Source of the DNA: Tritrichomonas musculus
Lineage: Eukaryota > Parabasalia > Tritrichomonadida > Tritrichomonadidae
Direction of reading: 5' to 3'
DNA length: 64,000 nt
Assembly (NCBI GenBank): GCA_039105265.1
Contig: JAPFFF010000001.1
Coordinates: forward strand, 2,542,001-2,606,000
Of this stretch, positions 53,108-64,000 are shown piece by piece. The notes beneath the pieces were generated by a model that was not told the DNA's origin, did not search any database, and saw only the letters and a list, made by a program, of their open reading frames with translations. Within the stretch, counting starts at the first letter, position 1; the number at the start of each line of letters is the position of its first letter. Position numbers and translations under genes: made by a program.

Positions 53108-54718
53108 GGGTGCAGTATGAATGAGTTTATCTCATTAAAAAGTGATTTTTTAGTAAAAATATCGAATTATATTATATAAAAATTTTTTTAAAATATATAA
53201 ATATTATATATAATAATTTTATAATTTTATAAATAAGAAATTATGATTTTAAAAATTGAATTGATTATGACAAAACTTTCAAAAATTTTAAATAGATTTT
53301 TTCAATATTTTTGAATCATGATCGATACAAAATTAATCATTATTGGTCAATTTCATTTTACATGGCTTTATTCCAACAAATTTGAAACAATACTTAAAAT
53401 AAAATACGGACAAAAACCAGTGGTTCATATTTGTATAGATGCATATAACAACTTGACTTCCATTACATGCCAGATTTTACACTATTCGTTGGTTATGATT
53501 TTCGAATCAATTAACTAATAGTCAACGGTTTTCCAGCTATTTATGAGTACTTTTTCAGCAATTTTAGAAATATTACTCTTGCTCCTTCATAATATTTATC
53601 TACTTATACATCGTTAATATAATCATAGCAGTTTTGCGAAAAAATTGGCATATTCCTATTCACTGTCCTGATTTTAATCTTGCCTAATATCATATTTAGC
53701 AGCTTTGCAGTCTCTTGCTTTTAGAATAAAAATTTTTATTAATAAACGAATGTTCAGAAAATTGAATGATCTTTCAAAATTTTAGACTTGAAATCGTAGT
53801 TTTGAACATATGAATATTAACTTTTTTAAAAAAATATCTATACACATATTCACTTTGAAATGTTTTATACATATAAAAAAATCAGATGAAGTTTTTATCA
53901 TAAGGAAATAAAATTTGATATCATTTTTTTATAAATATATCCAAAATCCCAAAAATGGCTCTGTCAAGTTAATTATTAAAATTCATAGATTCGAATTTTT
54001 AATGAATAATTGATTCATTGTTCATATTGAAGGACTACATAGTTTTTCAATTTTTCTTGATTAACGGACTATTTGTAGATCTATGTAGTCATTCAATTTT
54101 TGATGAATGAAATTATAAAGCAGCATTATTCTTTTTACTCACAAAGAAGTTTAATCTGACAGAGAGATTTTTTTTTTTATTCTATTTTAAAAAAAGTTTT
54201 TTATTAATCAATTTTAATTCATTTGAAACAAAATTTCAAAGCGCTTTAAAAAAACATGTATTTATAATAGATAACTTTTATATGAATACTTATATTAAAA
54301 ATTTGATTTTATAATATTTTTTCATATAAATAAATAAAATATTGCATGATCACATCTTGCTTATATTATCTTCATTTTCCAGAAAATTATAATTTTGATT
54401 CTTTTACAATCTATTTTTATTTTATTGAAATAACATCTGGATATATGGATATTTAAACAATTCTATATTTAATTTTTAATGAGATATTCTCATTTGAAAA
54501 ATGAATAATTCAATTTTTTTTTCAAATAATTCCTTTTTTATTTATTCAAAAAAGCAATTATTAATTCAATTAATGTTTTATAAATATACAATAATAAAAA
54601 ATTGTTTTTTATTTAATAACATAATATTTTATGTTTAAAAAAATCACAATCATTGATTATATAATATAATAGTTATATACTACTTATTTATCCAGATATT
54701 AGTGTTCATACTACACCC
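53108..54718. mobile_element. TTAA-target transposon, family X, copy 2
   Basis: 1611 bp flanked by TTAA (53104-53107, 54719-54722), inverted relative to copy 1. The empty site is preserved in element A near 29465. It has the same inverted ends, GGGTGYAGTATGAA. Confidence 0.9.
53318..53518 (+). CDS. Conserved 66-residue ORF of family X (copy 2)
   Basis: Same ORF as at 19217-19417, with two residue differences. The product is unknown. Confidence 0.3.
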   Translation: MIDTKLIIIGQFHFTWLYSNKFETILKIKYGQKPVVHICIDAYNNLTSITCQILHYSLVMIFESIN

Positions 54719-57663
54719 TTAATTATTAACCGAAAATAAGTTTTCAGAAAATAAAATTATAATATATTAATAAAATATTTAATTCTTATTTGATTTGTAT
54801 TTTACACCATATATCTTTAATATAACAAAATTGAATGAATTTGAATGAAATGAATATAATATTTTTTAATCTTATTTTATCTTTTTCTCGATAAAAAATG
54901 AAGTAAAATAAATTAAAATCAATAATTAATTTTATAAATGAACTATTTAAAGAATAAATTATATTTATTATTTCAAAACAACAATTCTAAATATATTTTT
55001 AAGTCCAGATTTTATTTATCCAAATTAAAGATTTTAATTTTTAACTGAAGATTTATATTAAATCTTAAAGTTTATATGGCTAATGAAATAACCTAGTTTC
55101 TTTTTATTCATGATTATTAAAATTTAATTTGAAGATTCCAAAAACATTTTAAGCATATTATTCTTACAATTGCTTCTTATTAATATATTATAATATAAAA
55201 ATTTAAATTTAAATTGATAATAATCTTGAAAATTATAAAAATTAATAATTCTATATTGCAATATTATATTTTATTATTTTTAAAATAAATATATTTCAAA
55301 TAATTATAAAATAATGCTTGTCATTATTTTTATTTCAAGATAATATTCGTTTTCCCATTGTTATTTTTGAATACTTTACATGTTATTTAAAATAGTTTGA
55401 AAATATTTTTGATATTCCTAGATTTACATTACATTTAATATATTATTTGTATAATAATATTCTTTCTATAATAAATATCCAATTATAATCATGATATATA
55501 TATATTTATTTAGAGATAAAAGATTAATAAAAATTTCAAATAATAACGGTTATTTAAATAATATTTTTTTTTTTTAATTTGCATTTATCTCAATAAAATT
55601 ATAAATAAATAAGTAAATATTAATCTTTTTTGAGAGTATCATTTATAAAATTATTGTATAATGCATCATAAAGTCAAAATATTCTGGAATTTTGATTTTA
55701 TTTTGGATTATGAAATCTGTATCTTATTTTTGAAAGTTTACGGTGTAAGTTTATTACTTAAAAATATATTGATAGACATTACATTTAGCCTATCTATTTG
55801 GAAATTGTAATATTATTTATTTGCTAATAGGTATTTTACTTTATATTGGATAATCATCATTTGATACAATTGTTAATACTTTAATATTTTACTTATCTGT
55901 GATTGTAATACGTTAGGTTGTGCGTCCTTAACATCTACCCAGGCCTGATATCACCTTCGATCTCTCTTGGGATAGGTTCAATTATAATAATTATTATTTT
56001 TAATACATAAAAATAACAATCACTACTAAAATGTAAATATTTTTATGTTGACTCAAGAGTGGCCATTCTAGCTTCGAGGGTTGCAATTTTTGCATTATAT
56101 TCTGATTTCAATTCATAGTTGTCATTGACATACAGCTTTTATGTGTCCTTTTATCACATTGAAATGCGTCATATTTCAAATGTTTACCTGTATATTGACA
56201 AATTTTGATTCATATTCCTCTTGTAAATCATTATACTGAACTATATTTCAATTGTTGATCATTATATTGCATTATTTTTCATTTCTGCGTCATTATATTA
56301 TATCATATTTCATTTAATCTCATTACAATGCAATATATCTCCTTTAAATACCACCTTTTTTTCTTATATTTCAATAATCTCAATCTTATTTTACTTTTAA
56401 ACAAATACATTGAAAAATATTCCTTTTTATATCATTTATAAACTATCATTCTACATTATATTTCATTTACTGGCCATTATACTCTATTATATTTCATTTG
56501 TGAGTTAATATAATTCAATAAATATCAATTATGTTTCATAAATATTTATTTAATATGCAGATATTCCATTAATAGAGAACATTATGACGCGCATCTTTAT
56601 CATTTGCTCAGATCTAACTCCACCTATGATATCATTAAGTATTATTTTGATTAAAAAATATACAACATTAATGATATCAACACTATTTTTTACTCAGAAA
56701 TGTATATAGATTATGCTTACTTATTCAATATTATTCATATCAAACATTTTTTTTGTTCAATTATAGTAATATACGTTATGGTGTGGTCTCTACTATCTCC
56801 AATCCTAACATAGCTCGCTACGAGCTCATTTTCGACTTCCCATTTAATACATAATATTAATTAAATGAATTTTCTAATATTATATAAATAAAACTATTTA
56901 TTGAATAGTTTTAATAAATCATCAACTTTATTACAATTTATTTTTTACATTATTTCGAAAAATAAATGATTGATTATAAATATAAACATATTTATTTTTT
57001 TTTTTAAACATCATTTATACAAATCAAAAAATTGAATATTCTGAAAAAAATTTTAAATTCAAATATCTTAATATATAATAAATTATATTTTATTAAAATA
57101 GGTTTATAAATATAATAATGAATAATTAATAATAAAAACTAATATAAGCCATCTAACCATGGTAACTATTCAACGATTATTCCGCCCTAAATCCATGGAT
57201 TTTAATGTGCTATATTAATCAAATATGTTTGAAAAAATATTATATATTGCTTTTATGCAAAAAATGAACATAATCCAGATTTTCAATTTCAATGAATGAG
57301 ATTATTCAATTTTAAATGTCAACAATACAACTCATCAATATTCACAATAAATTATAACATGATACTGCTGTTTTAAATTATATTATTTTCATTTCCTGTT
57401 CTTAAAAAAAAAAATAAGAATAATTATTTCATAGAAAAAACTAAAAACAAGAAAAAAATTATCAGAAATTTAATTTTTTTTAATGTTAAATTAGAAGTAT
57501 TGCAATAATTTACTTAGGGATTGAGAAAAAAATACATCGCTCAAAAAACATATGACGAAGAAAATCGAGAAAAAAGTAAGGCGCTATATTAAAACTGTAC
57601 TAAAAAACATAGAGCTGGACGGAGCCCGATTTTTGATTAATGTCTTAAATAAAATATTCAATT

Positions 57664-57697
<34 letters not shown>

Positions 57698-58972
57698 AAC
57701 TTCGATTTCTGTTTTAATGCATTATATCGAAAGTTTTTTAAAAGAATGACGGGGTGTTACTAAAGATAAGTTTTTTAAACAGCTGATAATGTTAGGTAAT
57801 TTCATTGAGAAGGCATTCAAATCCTCTCATTTTTTCAATTGATCGGAAAATAATTGAGAAGAAAAAGCAAAAATATAAAATGCGAATATCTAATTTTTTT
57901 TACATTCATTAGAAATTTTAAAAAAGCAAAACAATTTTTAAAATATATATTAATTTAAATGTATTTAAGATAATAATAAATATAAACAAAATCAGATGAA
58001 TATTATATATTTTATATATTTAATATACATTATGATAAAAATAATTTATATTCATATGATGAAGTAGTTTTCGGATATTTCTTAATAATCAAAAAAATCA
58101 AAATTCTTTCAGTATTTGAAGAATGAATGATATTTCCATTCCCCTCAAAAATTGATTTTATTGAAAAATTCAATGTATATTCGATTGCAATTCAGAAGCA
58201 TAAAAACGATTTATTAACAAAATTTCTATATCATTTTTGTAAATCTATGAATTCTAAATTGATTTATTTTTTAATTCGAAGAAAAGAATCTCATTGATCA
58301 CAAATAATTAATTCAAGTTAAAAAAATTTTAAATTTTTTTATTCTCAATGCGTTTATAATTTATCGACTTATATATACGTTTGTAATTATTTTATTTTTT
58401 TCAATTTAAATGTGTAATAACCATTCAATTTTTATTTAATTTATCACCAAAATAAAATCTAATTTCCCTTTGAAATTTTCTTTTTCGAAACTTAATTCAA
58501 TTGTAAAATATCGTAAATAAATCTTTTTTATAATATACATCAATATCATAATTATTTTTAATGAAAATTATAATAGCTAATAATTCTACAATTTTTTTGA
58601 GAATTACTCAAAAATAATATCATAGGAGGTGTTTATAACGATTTTTATGAATAATTTTACTGGATTTTTTGAATTATGAAAAACCTCAAATATTTGATAT
58701 ATTTTAAATCTTTTTAAATTCAATTTTATTTTATTTTAATATCATATTCACTTTTACTAATCTTTTATATTAACATTTAATCTAAAAAATGGTCAAATAC
58801 TTAATTTTATAATATCTCCATTATATACAGATTTTCAATTTTTAATAAAAAGGAACTATTTTTAAATATTAATTTCTTATGATTCCTGATAGCTTATTTT
58901 TAAAATATTTTTTTGATAAGTTTTAATTTCTCATATAATATTTATATTTTATTTTTCGAAATATTTTGAATT

Positions 58973-59143
58973 CTGGTGAAAAGTGTAAAATGAATTTTTA
59001 AAAATGAATAAAAAATGAAGTAAATTGAATACTACCAAAGGTGAAAAGTGCGAAATGAAGTAAACATCGCACTTTTCACCAGTTGATTTGAAGGGCAAAT
59101 TGGCCGTTAAGTGAAATTGAGGGGGTGATTTTTACTGAAACCC
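58973..59143. repeat. Right TIR of element B (171 bp)
   Basis: Inverted partner of 51754-51924. Confidence 0.9.
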
Positions 59144-59354
59144 TAATTTTTGACTTTTTTTTTTTTTTTTGAAACTGCAAAATTTATAAATCTAGAGGGA
59201 ACTTTTTGAATGATATTCATAGAATTCAAAATAATATATTTTTTATTCTATTATCCATACGAACAGCGAGATATAAAGCTGTATAATAAAAATAATTATT
59301 AATTTCATTTAAATCATAAAAATAAAATAGAATAAAAATATAAACCATAAAAAT

Positions 59355-59461
59355 AAAATTGAGAGGGCATAAAAATTTGAATTAAAAATAAAATAGAATA
59401 AAAATATAAACCCTTGAATAAGTCTTATTTTTAATTCAAATTTTTATACCCTCTCAATTTT
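59355..59461. repeat. Inverted repeat in intergenic DNA
   Basis: Arms of about 36 bp (59355-59390, 59425-59461) containing TTGAGAGGGCATAAAAATTT and its inverse, with one central difference. A block AAATAGAATAAAAATATAAAC is directly repeated near 59325 and 59390. The stretch 59144-59819 has no gene. Confidence 0.65.
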
Positions 59462-59819
59462 AAAATCAACTTTTTTGCAGTTCTTTTATGATATTTAAAA
59501 TCTCCATATTATTCTTACAATGAATCTTCTCTTTTTTAAGCACAAAATTGCGAATAAAAGATAGTTTTCATTCAAAATGATAAAATAGTAAAATGTTTTT
59601 CAAATCAAATAATATTATTTTTGATTCTTCATAAAATTAAAAAAATTCACGCGCATTCAAAAAGTTTCAATAATATTACAACTCAAAAAATCGTTTTTTT
59701 ATGAAAAAAGACGTTTATAGTATTTGTGATGTTAAAAAAATAAGGCCTATTCATGAAAAGAATTTTTTTTATTTTAGTCAAAGATGAAGATATTGGACAT
59801 ATTTTTAAATGAAATATAG

Positions 59820-60658
59820 CAGGGTTGTAAAGAAAATGAAACATTGTATTATGATAACAGTCAAACAGATCATAATGAAGTTTTTATCAGGGTTGTGTAT
59901 CGATCCTCTCCGGTAGTGGTTATTTTCCCGGTAAAATATCGATATTACCGGCTCTAACCGCCGGTAACGGTATTTATCGATAAAAAACCGTAGTATCGAT
60001 ACAAAAGTGGAAAATTTATATCGAATGCCAGGTTTTTTGTTGGTATTTTTTTACAAAAAATGTATCCGATTCATTTAAATTTCATTGACAAATGGCCAAA
60101 ATGATTAAAAAAATTTATAAGGTTCTAATGAATATTGTTAATTCTCTTTAATTACATATTTTACAACAAATAATCATCATAATAATTGAATAATCAATGG
60201 TTTCTAAAATATCGTAAATTTAATCATCTTCATGTCAATTTCTATTTGTAGATAAATATAACATTCCAGAACTATTGAATTAACTATTAATATGAGAAAG
60301 CACATAAAATATATAAATTTTATCGTTTTTAATGATAATAATTATATCGAAAATTTGGATTGTTTAATGAAAATGAGTATGACGAGATTTCAGAAGAATA
60401 AAGACAACAATATACTTTTTATAGGCTAGTAATTATATTTAAAATCAAAATATCAAATGTTTTAATATTTTTATACATTATTTATTAATAAAATTTATAT
60501 ATTAAAATACCGTATCGATACTGATAAAAAGTATTATAAATTACTTTCTTAATAACCGCTGATACTCTAAAAATACCGAAGCACTTTTGTATAGATATTT
60601 ACCGAATACCGATACTTCTTCGGTAACCGGTATTTAGTCGTATCGATAAACAACGCTG
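59820..60658. mobile_element. Non-autonomous hAT-like element
   Basis: 839 bp flanked by the exact 8-bp duplication AAATATAG (59812-59819, 60659-60666). The left end is CAGGGTTGT and the right end inverts to CAGCGTTGT, in line with hAT termini (CAGRG). A second, better match to the right end (CAGGGTTGTGTATCGAT) starts at 59888. Subterminal regions are dense in TACCG and TATCGATA motifs, possible transposase-binding sites. No transposase ORF. Confidence 0.75.
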
Positions 60659-60666
60659 AAATATAG

Positions 60667-61997
60667 TCTTTATTTAGTAATTTCAACTGGAAAATATTTA
60701 TGGGCCACCCATGAAATTAAGTCATATTAACCTAATATAAAATATACAATAATATTAAATATAACAACTATCAAAATTGGAAATAAAAATATATTTTTAT
60801 CAATCACTTTCAGACAGTTGTGATTTAAAAAAAAATATTAATACATTTCCTAAAATATTTGAAAGAATGTAAATTATACAATATTTTGAGTTAGGAATAT
60901 TTCGGTTATTAGTTCTAATTAAAAGATTGATAAATTTTACTGATGCTGCAAACCGAGCTATTTTTTGGCAATTTTTATGATATCCTATAAAATGAAGTTA
61001 AGAATCGAAATATGTAAAAAATAGTAACATTTGAATCAATTTGTAAAGGATTTAAATAAAGGAAATTAAATAAAAATGATTGTAAATTCATTCATCATTT
61101 GGACTATTTCCACTCTCCATTGATATAAAAAGTTCTGTATCTCCTAATCCATATATTCATCATGATTATTATTATGGATTTTATTAATATAATATAGAAT
61201 ATAAAGTGAAGTGAAAATTAAAACATTTAAAAGCCATATATAAATATATGAACTCTTAATCATCAATAAACTAATCTGTTAATGACATATATTTACTTTC
61301 TCATGTATATAAATTGTATCATAAATTTCAATTAATTTGTGTACACTATTGAAAAATTCAATTTTGAAAAAAGGTCCTTTCTATTAATTTGTGTACTATT
61401 GAAAAAAGGTCCTTTCTAATGAAAGAATGTTTATATTTAAAAATTCATCCTATCCTATTAAATGATAGGAAAATGACTCAAATAATAATCATTTTCCAAC
61501 GTTTCCATAGATAAAAATTTATCAAATTTCATATCTATGAAAATTATATATATTTTTATGATAATCCTTCTTTCATTAATTATGCAATTCGTTTATTTCC
61601 TTATTAACCTTTTTTTTTCGGAAAAATAAAATCGATTTCATTAAAGCTTGATAAAGCTTTTACAATAAAGTTTTCAACAGCATTAGAAATGTTTATAAAT
61701 TTCCCGCCATTTTTTTGGTCAAATAAAGGTCAATTTCTAAACTCCTTTTGTGATATGAATATAAAGCTCAAACGGTACAAAGTACAAGAATCTTAATTTA
61801 TTTAATTCTAAATATTTTAAAATATATTTTTATGTTTTAATTTATATTTTATAAATATAATTATACCATGATAATATGCTATGTTCAATAAAATAAAATC
61901 GTTTTTGAGTAATTTGCTGAAAATATTTTCAGAGACATTGAATTGTTTTTAATTGAAATTTTGAATATATAAGATTTTGGAATTATATATAAAAAGA
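60667..61997. other. Intergenic stretch upstream of the last kinase gene
   Basis: No gene. A direct repeat (ATTAATTTGTGTAC then AAAAAAGGTCCTTTCTA) occurs at about 61332-61387 and 61384-61421. The GGTCAAATAAAGGTCAA motif is at 61717-61733. Confidence 0.5.
61717..61733 (+). promoter_or_regulatory. Shared upstream motif GGTCAAATAAAGGTYAA (copy 2)
   Basis: GGTCAAATAAAGGTCAA, 265-281 bases before the ATG of the kinase-Sel1 gene. It matches the motif upstream of the kinase-Sel1 gene at 15629-17275, though at a different distance. Confidence 0.35.
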
Positions 61998-64000
61998 ATG
62001 AATGATAATTACTCATTTGACCTCAGCCAATATGAACTTATTAATAGAATTGGTTCTGGCCAATATGGTGAAGTTTACAAAGCTAAAGAAAAAAAGACGG
62101 GCGAAACAGTTGCAGTCAAAATATCATTTTCATCTTTAGAAGATGAAGAAGATGAAAAAGATTCAGAATCTGTTTTAAATCTTGTACGCGAAGTAAATAT
62201 TATGTCAGAACTAAACCACCCCTCAATTGTTAAATTTATTGGATATAGTCCAATAGATTTTCATGGTGATCAAAGACCAGTTATTGTTACCGAATTTATG
62301 AGCAAAGATTCTTTAACTAAGATTATTGAGCTCGAACAAAATAATGTTTCTGATCCAAATTGGACTCTTACTAAAAAACTTATTAATCTATATGGAATTG
62401 CTTCAGCAATGGCCTATTTACACGCAAACAACATTATTCATCGCGATTTAAAACCAGATAATATACTAATGGACGATAATTTAAATCCAAAAATTGCTGA
62501 CTTTGGATTTTCCAAAATATTACATCAAAACCAAAACAGCATGTCGATTGCTTCGCAGGTAGGTTTCAAAGGAACAGCTGCTTTTTCACCCCCAGAAATT
62601 TTATCCAGCGAAACTCCTCCATTTTCAAAAGAAGGAGATGTATATGCCTTTGCAATGATTGCATTTGAAATTCTTACAGCCAAATATCCATTCAAAAAGT
62701 TGGGTTTTAAAAAAATTTTGCGAAAAAATCTGCAGTGGAATACGACCAAAGATTGATGAAACCGTTCCAGACTCATACAAATCATTAATTGAGCGATGTT
62801 GGTCGCAAGAACCGTCAGATCGACCTACCTTTGATGAAATTGTTGATGAATTAAAAAATGAACCCGGGTTCATTACCGATCAAGTAGATGAAGGCGAATT
62901 CCTTGTTTATACTGATTATATAGATGAGTATAAGACCACTTTTTCCAAAGGAAAGAAGATCATTTCAATTGACGAATTCAAGAAAAACAGGAAAAATAAT
63001 CAAGCCAAAAAAGTGACAGAATCAAACGAACCTTCTGAAAAAATCAAAACCTATGAAACTGCCAGAACACTAGAAATCACTGAAACAAACAAAATGACAT
63101 TCGTTTCAAAAAGTGATACAAATGAGGCTTCCAAAATCTTGGAAATAGCAGAAGACGAACAGACCCCTGAAACTGACGAAGCATCGAACATGCTTCAGCG
63201 GAGTGGCATATTCAAAATATACAAAAAGAAGAAGAAAAGTGACGATTCAGAGCCAAAGAAAATAGATGAAACAGCTGAAGAAGATCCTGAAGAACTTTAT
63301 CAAAAGTGGGACAAATATTACAATGGAAAAGGCTGCCGTGTTGACAAAGAAGAAGCCGCCTTCTATTGCAAAAAGGCAGCTGATCAAGGCCATCTTGATG
63401 CAATGTATCATTATGGATCGATGCTTCTTAATGGAGACGGAGTTCCTGAAGACAAAGCTGAAGGAGCTCGTTACTTTTTAAGGGCAGCAAATAACGGACA
63501 TGCAGAACTTGCATACTCTCTTGGCCTTCTTCTTAAAGCCGGAGAAGGAATTACACAAGATAAAGAAGAAGCTGCTAGATACTTCAAAATAGCAGCCGAC
63601 AAAGGACACGTGCCTGCAATCAAAGAATATTCTTTAATGAACATCACTGGAAATGGAATTCCTGAAAACATTCCTGAAGCAAGAAAATACTTAAAAGTTG
63701 GCGCAGATAAAGGATATCCTGAAATAATGCACATGTATGCATTACTGAACAACTTGGAAGATGAAGGTGTTCCTGGTGATATAAATGAGTCCGTAAAATA
63801 TTATAAAATGGCCATTGAAAAAGGATATGAAGATTCGATGTTTCAATACGGATTGATGTTATTCAAAGGAAAAGGTGTTCCAGCAAACAAAGAAGAAGCC
63901 ATGAAGTATATAAAGATGGCTGCCGATAAAGGATGCGTTAAATCAATGTATTTTTACGCATTGGTATTTAAAGATGAAGAATATGATTTGTATAACAAAA
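61998..64000 (+). CDS. Protein kinase (TKL-like) with Sel1 repeats, frameshifted, runs off the window
   Basis: Starts at ATG 61998 (MNDNYSFDLSQYELINRIG); a longer frame begins with a non-ATG codon. The kinase domain has glycine loop GSGQYG (19-24), Lys41, HRDLKPDN (148-155) and DFG 168-170. SPPE replaces APE. The first frame ends at 62756, inside the C-lobe. From about 62705 the next frame carries the expected remainder (PKIDETVPDSYKSLIERCWS, then SDRPTFDEIVDEL) and stays open to base 64000. That part holds a charged linker of about 130 residues and at least six Sel1 repeats (EEAARYFKIAADKGHVPAI type). The single shift lies at TTTTAAAAAAATTTT, so a sequencing error or a recent mutation is likelier than decay. 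The paralogue at 15629-17275 has the same plan. The 3' end is outside the window. Confidence 0.8.

Larger units (their letters stand above)
51754..59143. mobile_element. Non-autonomous Mutator-like element, copy B (inverted)
   Basis: A 7390-bp element with 171-bp TIRs (51754-51924, 58973-59143) and the 9-bp duplication TAATTTTTG (51745-51753, 59144-59152). It is the reverse complement of copy A over its whole length, except that it lacks element Y and carries X copy 2. The 9-bp duplication and long TIRs place the family in the Mutator superfamily. Confidence 0.9.

Overview
The window is nuclear DNA of a parabasalid flagellate, most likely a Tritrichomonas-type trichomonad. It is very AT-rich, its genes are uninterrupted and use the standard code, and the gene families are trichomonad expansions: protein kinases fused to Sel1 repeats, a BspA-type leucine-rich repeat protein, a giant multi-membrane PAS/cyclase-like protein and a VIT/VWA protein. 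It also carries a Maverick/Polinton fossil and a large load of DNA transposons. The species is an inference.

Layout. 1-4.6 kb is the right part of a Maverick (Polinton) with small genes, the packaging ATPase, a probable structural gene and a repeat-rich end. 5.2-24.8 kb is host territory: a PLK/CAMK-like kinase, a short BspA-LRR protein, a frameshifted unknown gene, a decayed kinase-Sel1 gene, a VIT/VWA protein with six 31-residue repeats, an intact kinase-Sel1 gene and a 1634-residue membrane PAS/cyclase-homology protein. A 2.0-kb TTAA-target transposon (X1), itself carrying a 383-bp element, lies between the last two. 61998 to the window end is another kinase-Sel1 gene, running off the edge.

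The centre (25.0-59.1 kb) is a stack of transposons that can be read layer by layer from target-site duplications and empty sites. A 671-bp element (S, 8-bp duplication) was split by an 18-kb Mutator-like element (G, 33096-51064, 10-bp duplication). Two long non-autonomous Mutator-like copies with 171-bp terminal inverted repeats (A, 25036-33052; B, 51754-59143, 9-bp duplication) sit on either side of it in opposite orientation. A then received a TTAA element (Y) and B received a second X copy. A hAT-like element (59820-60658) lies just beyond.

Element G is the most interesting object. It has about 1.3-kb nearly identical terminal inverted repeats and several palindromic blocks of a 271-bp repeat. 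It carries a MULE transposase, split by an apparent frameshift at an A9 run; a 1036-residue protein that joins a ubiquitin-specific-protease-like domain to an IS630/Tc1-type DDE domain; and an alpha-helical armadillo-like protein. A deubiquitinase-like gene inside a large Mutator-like element recalls the ULP1-carrying MULEs of plants, but with a different peptidase fold.
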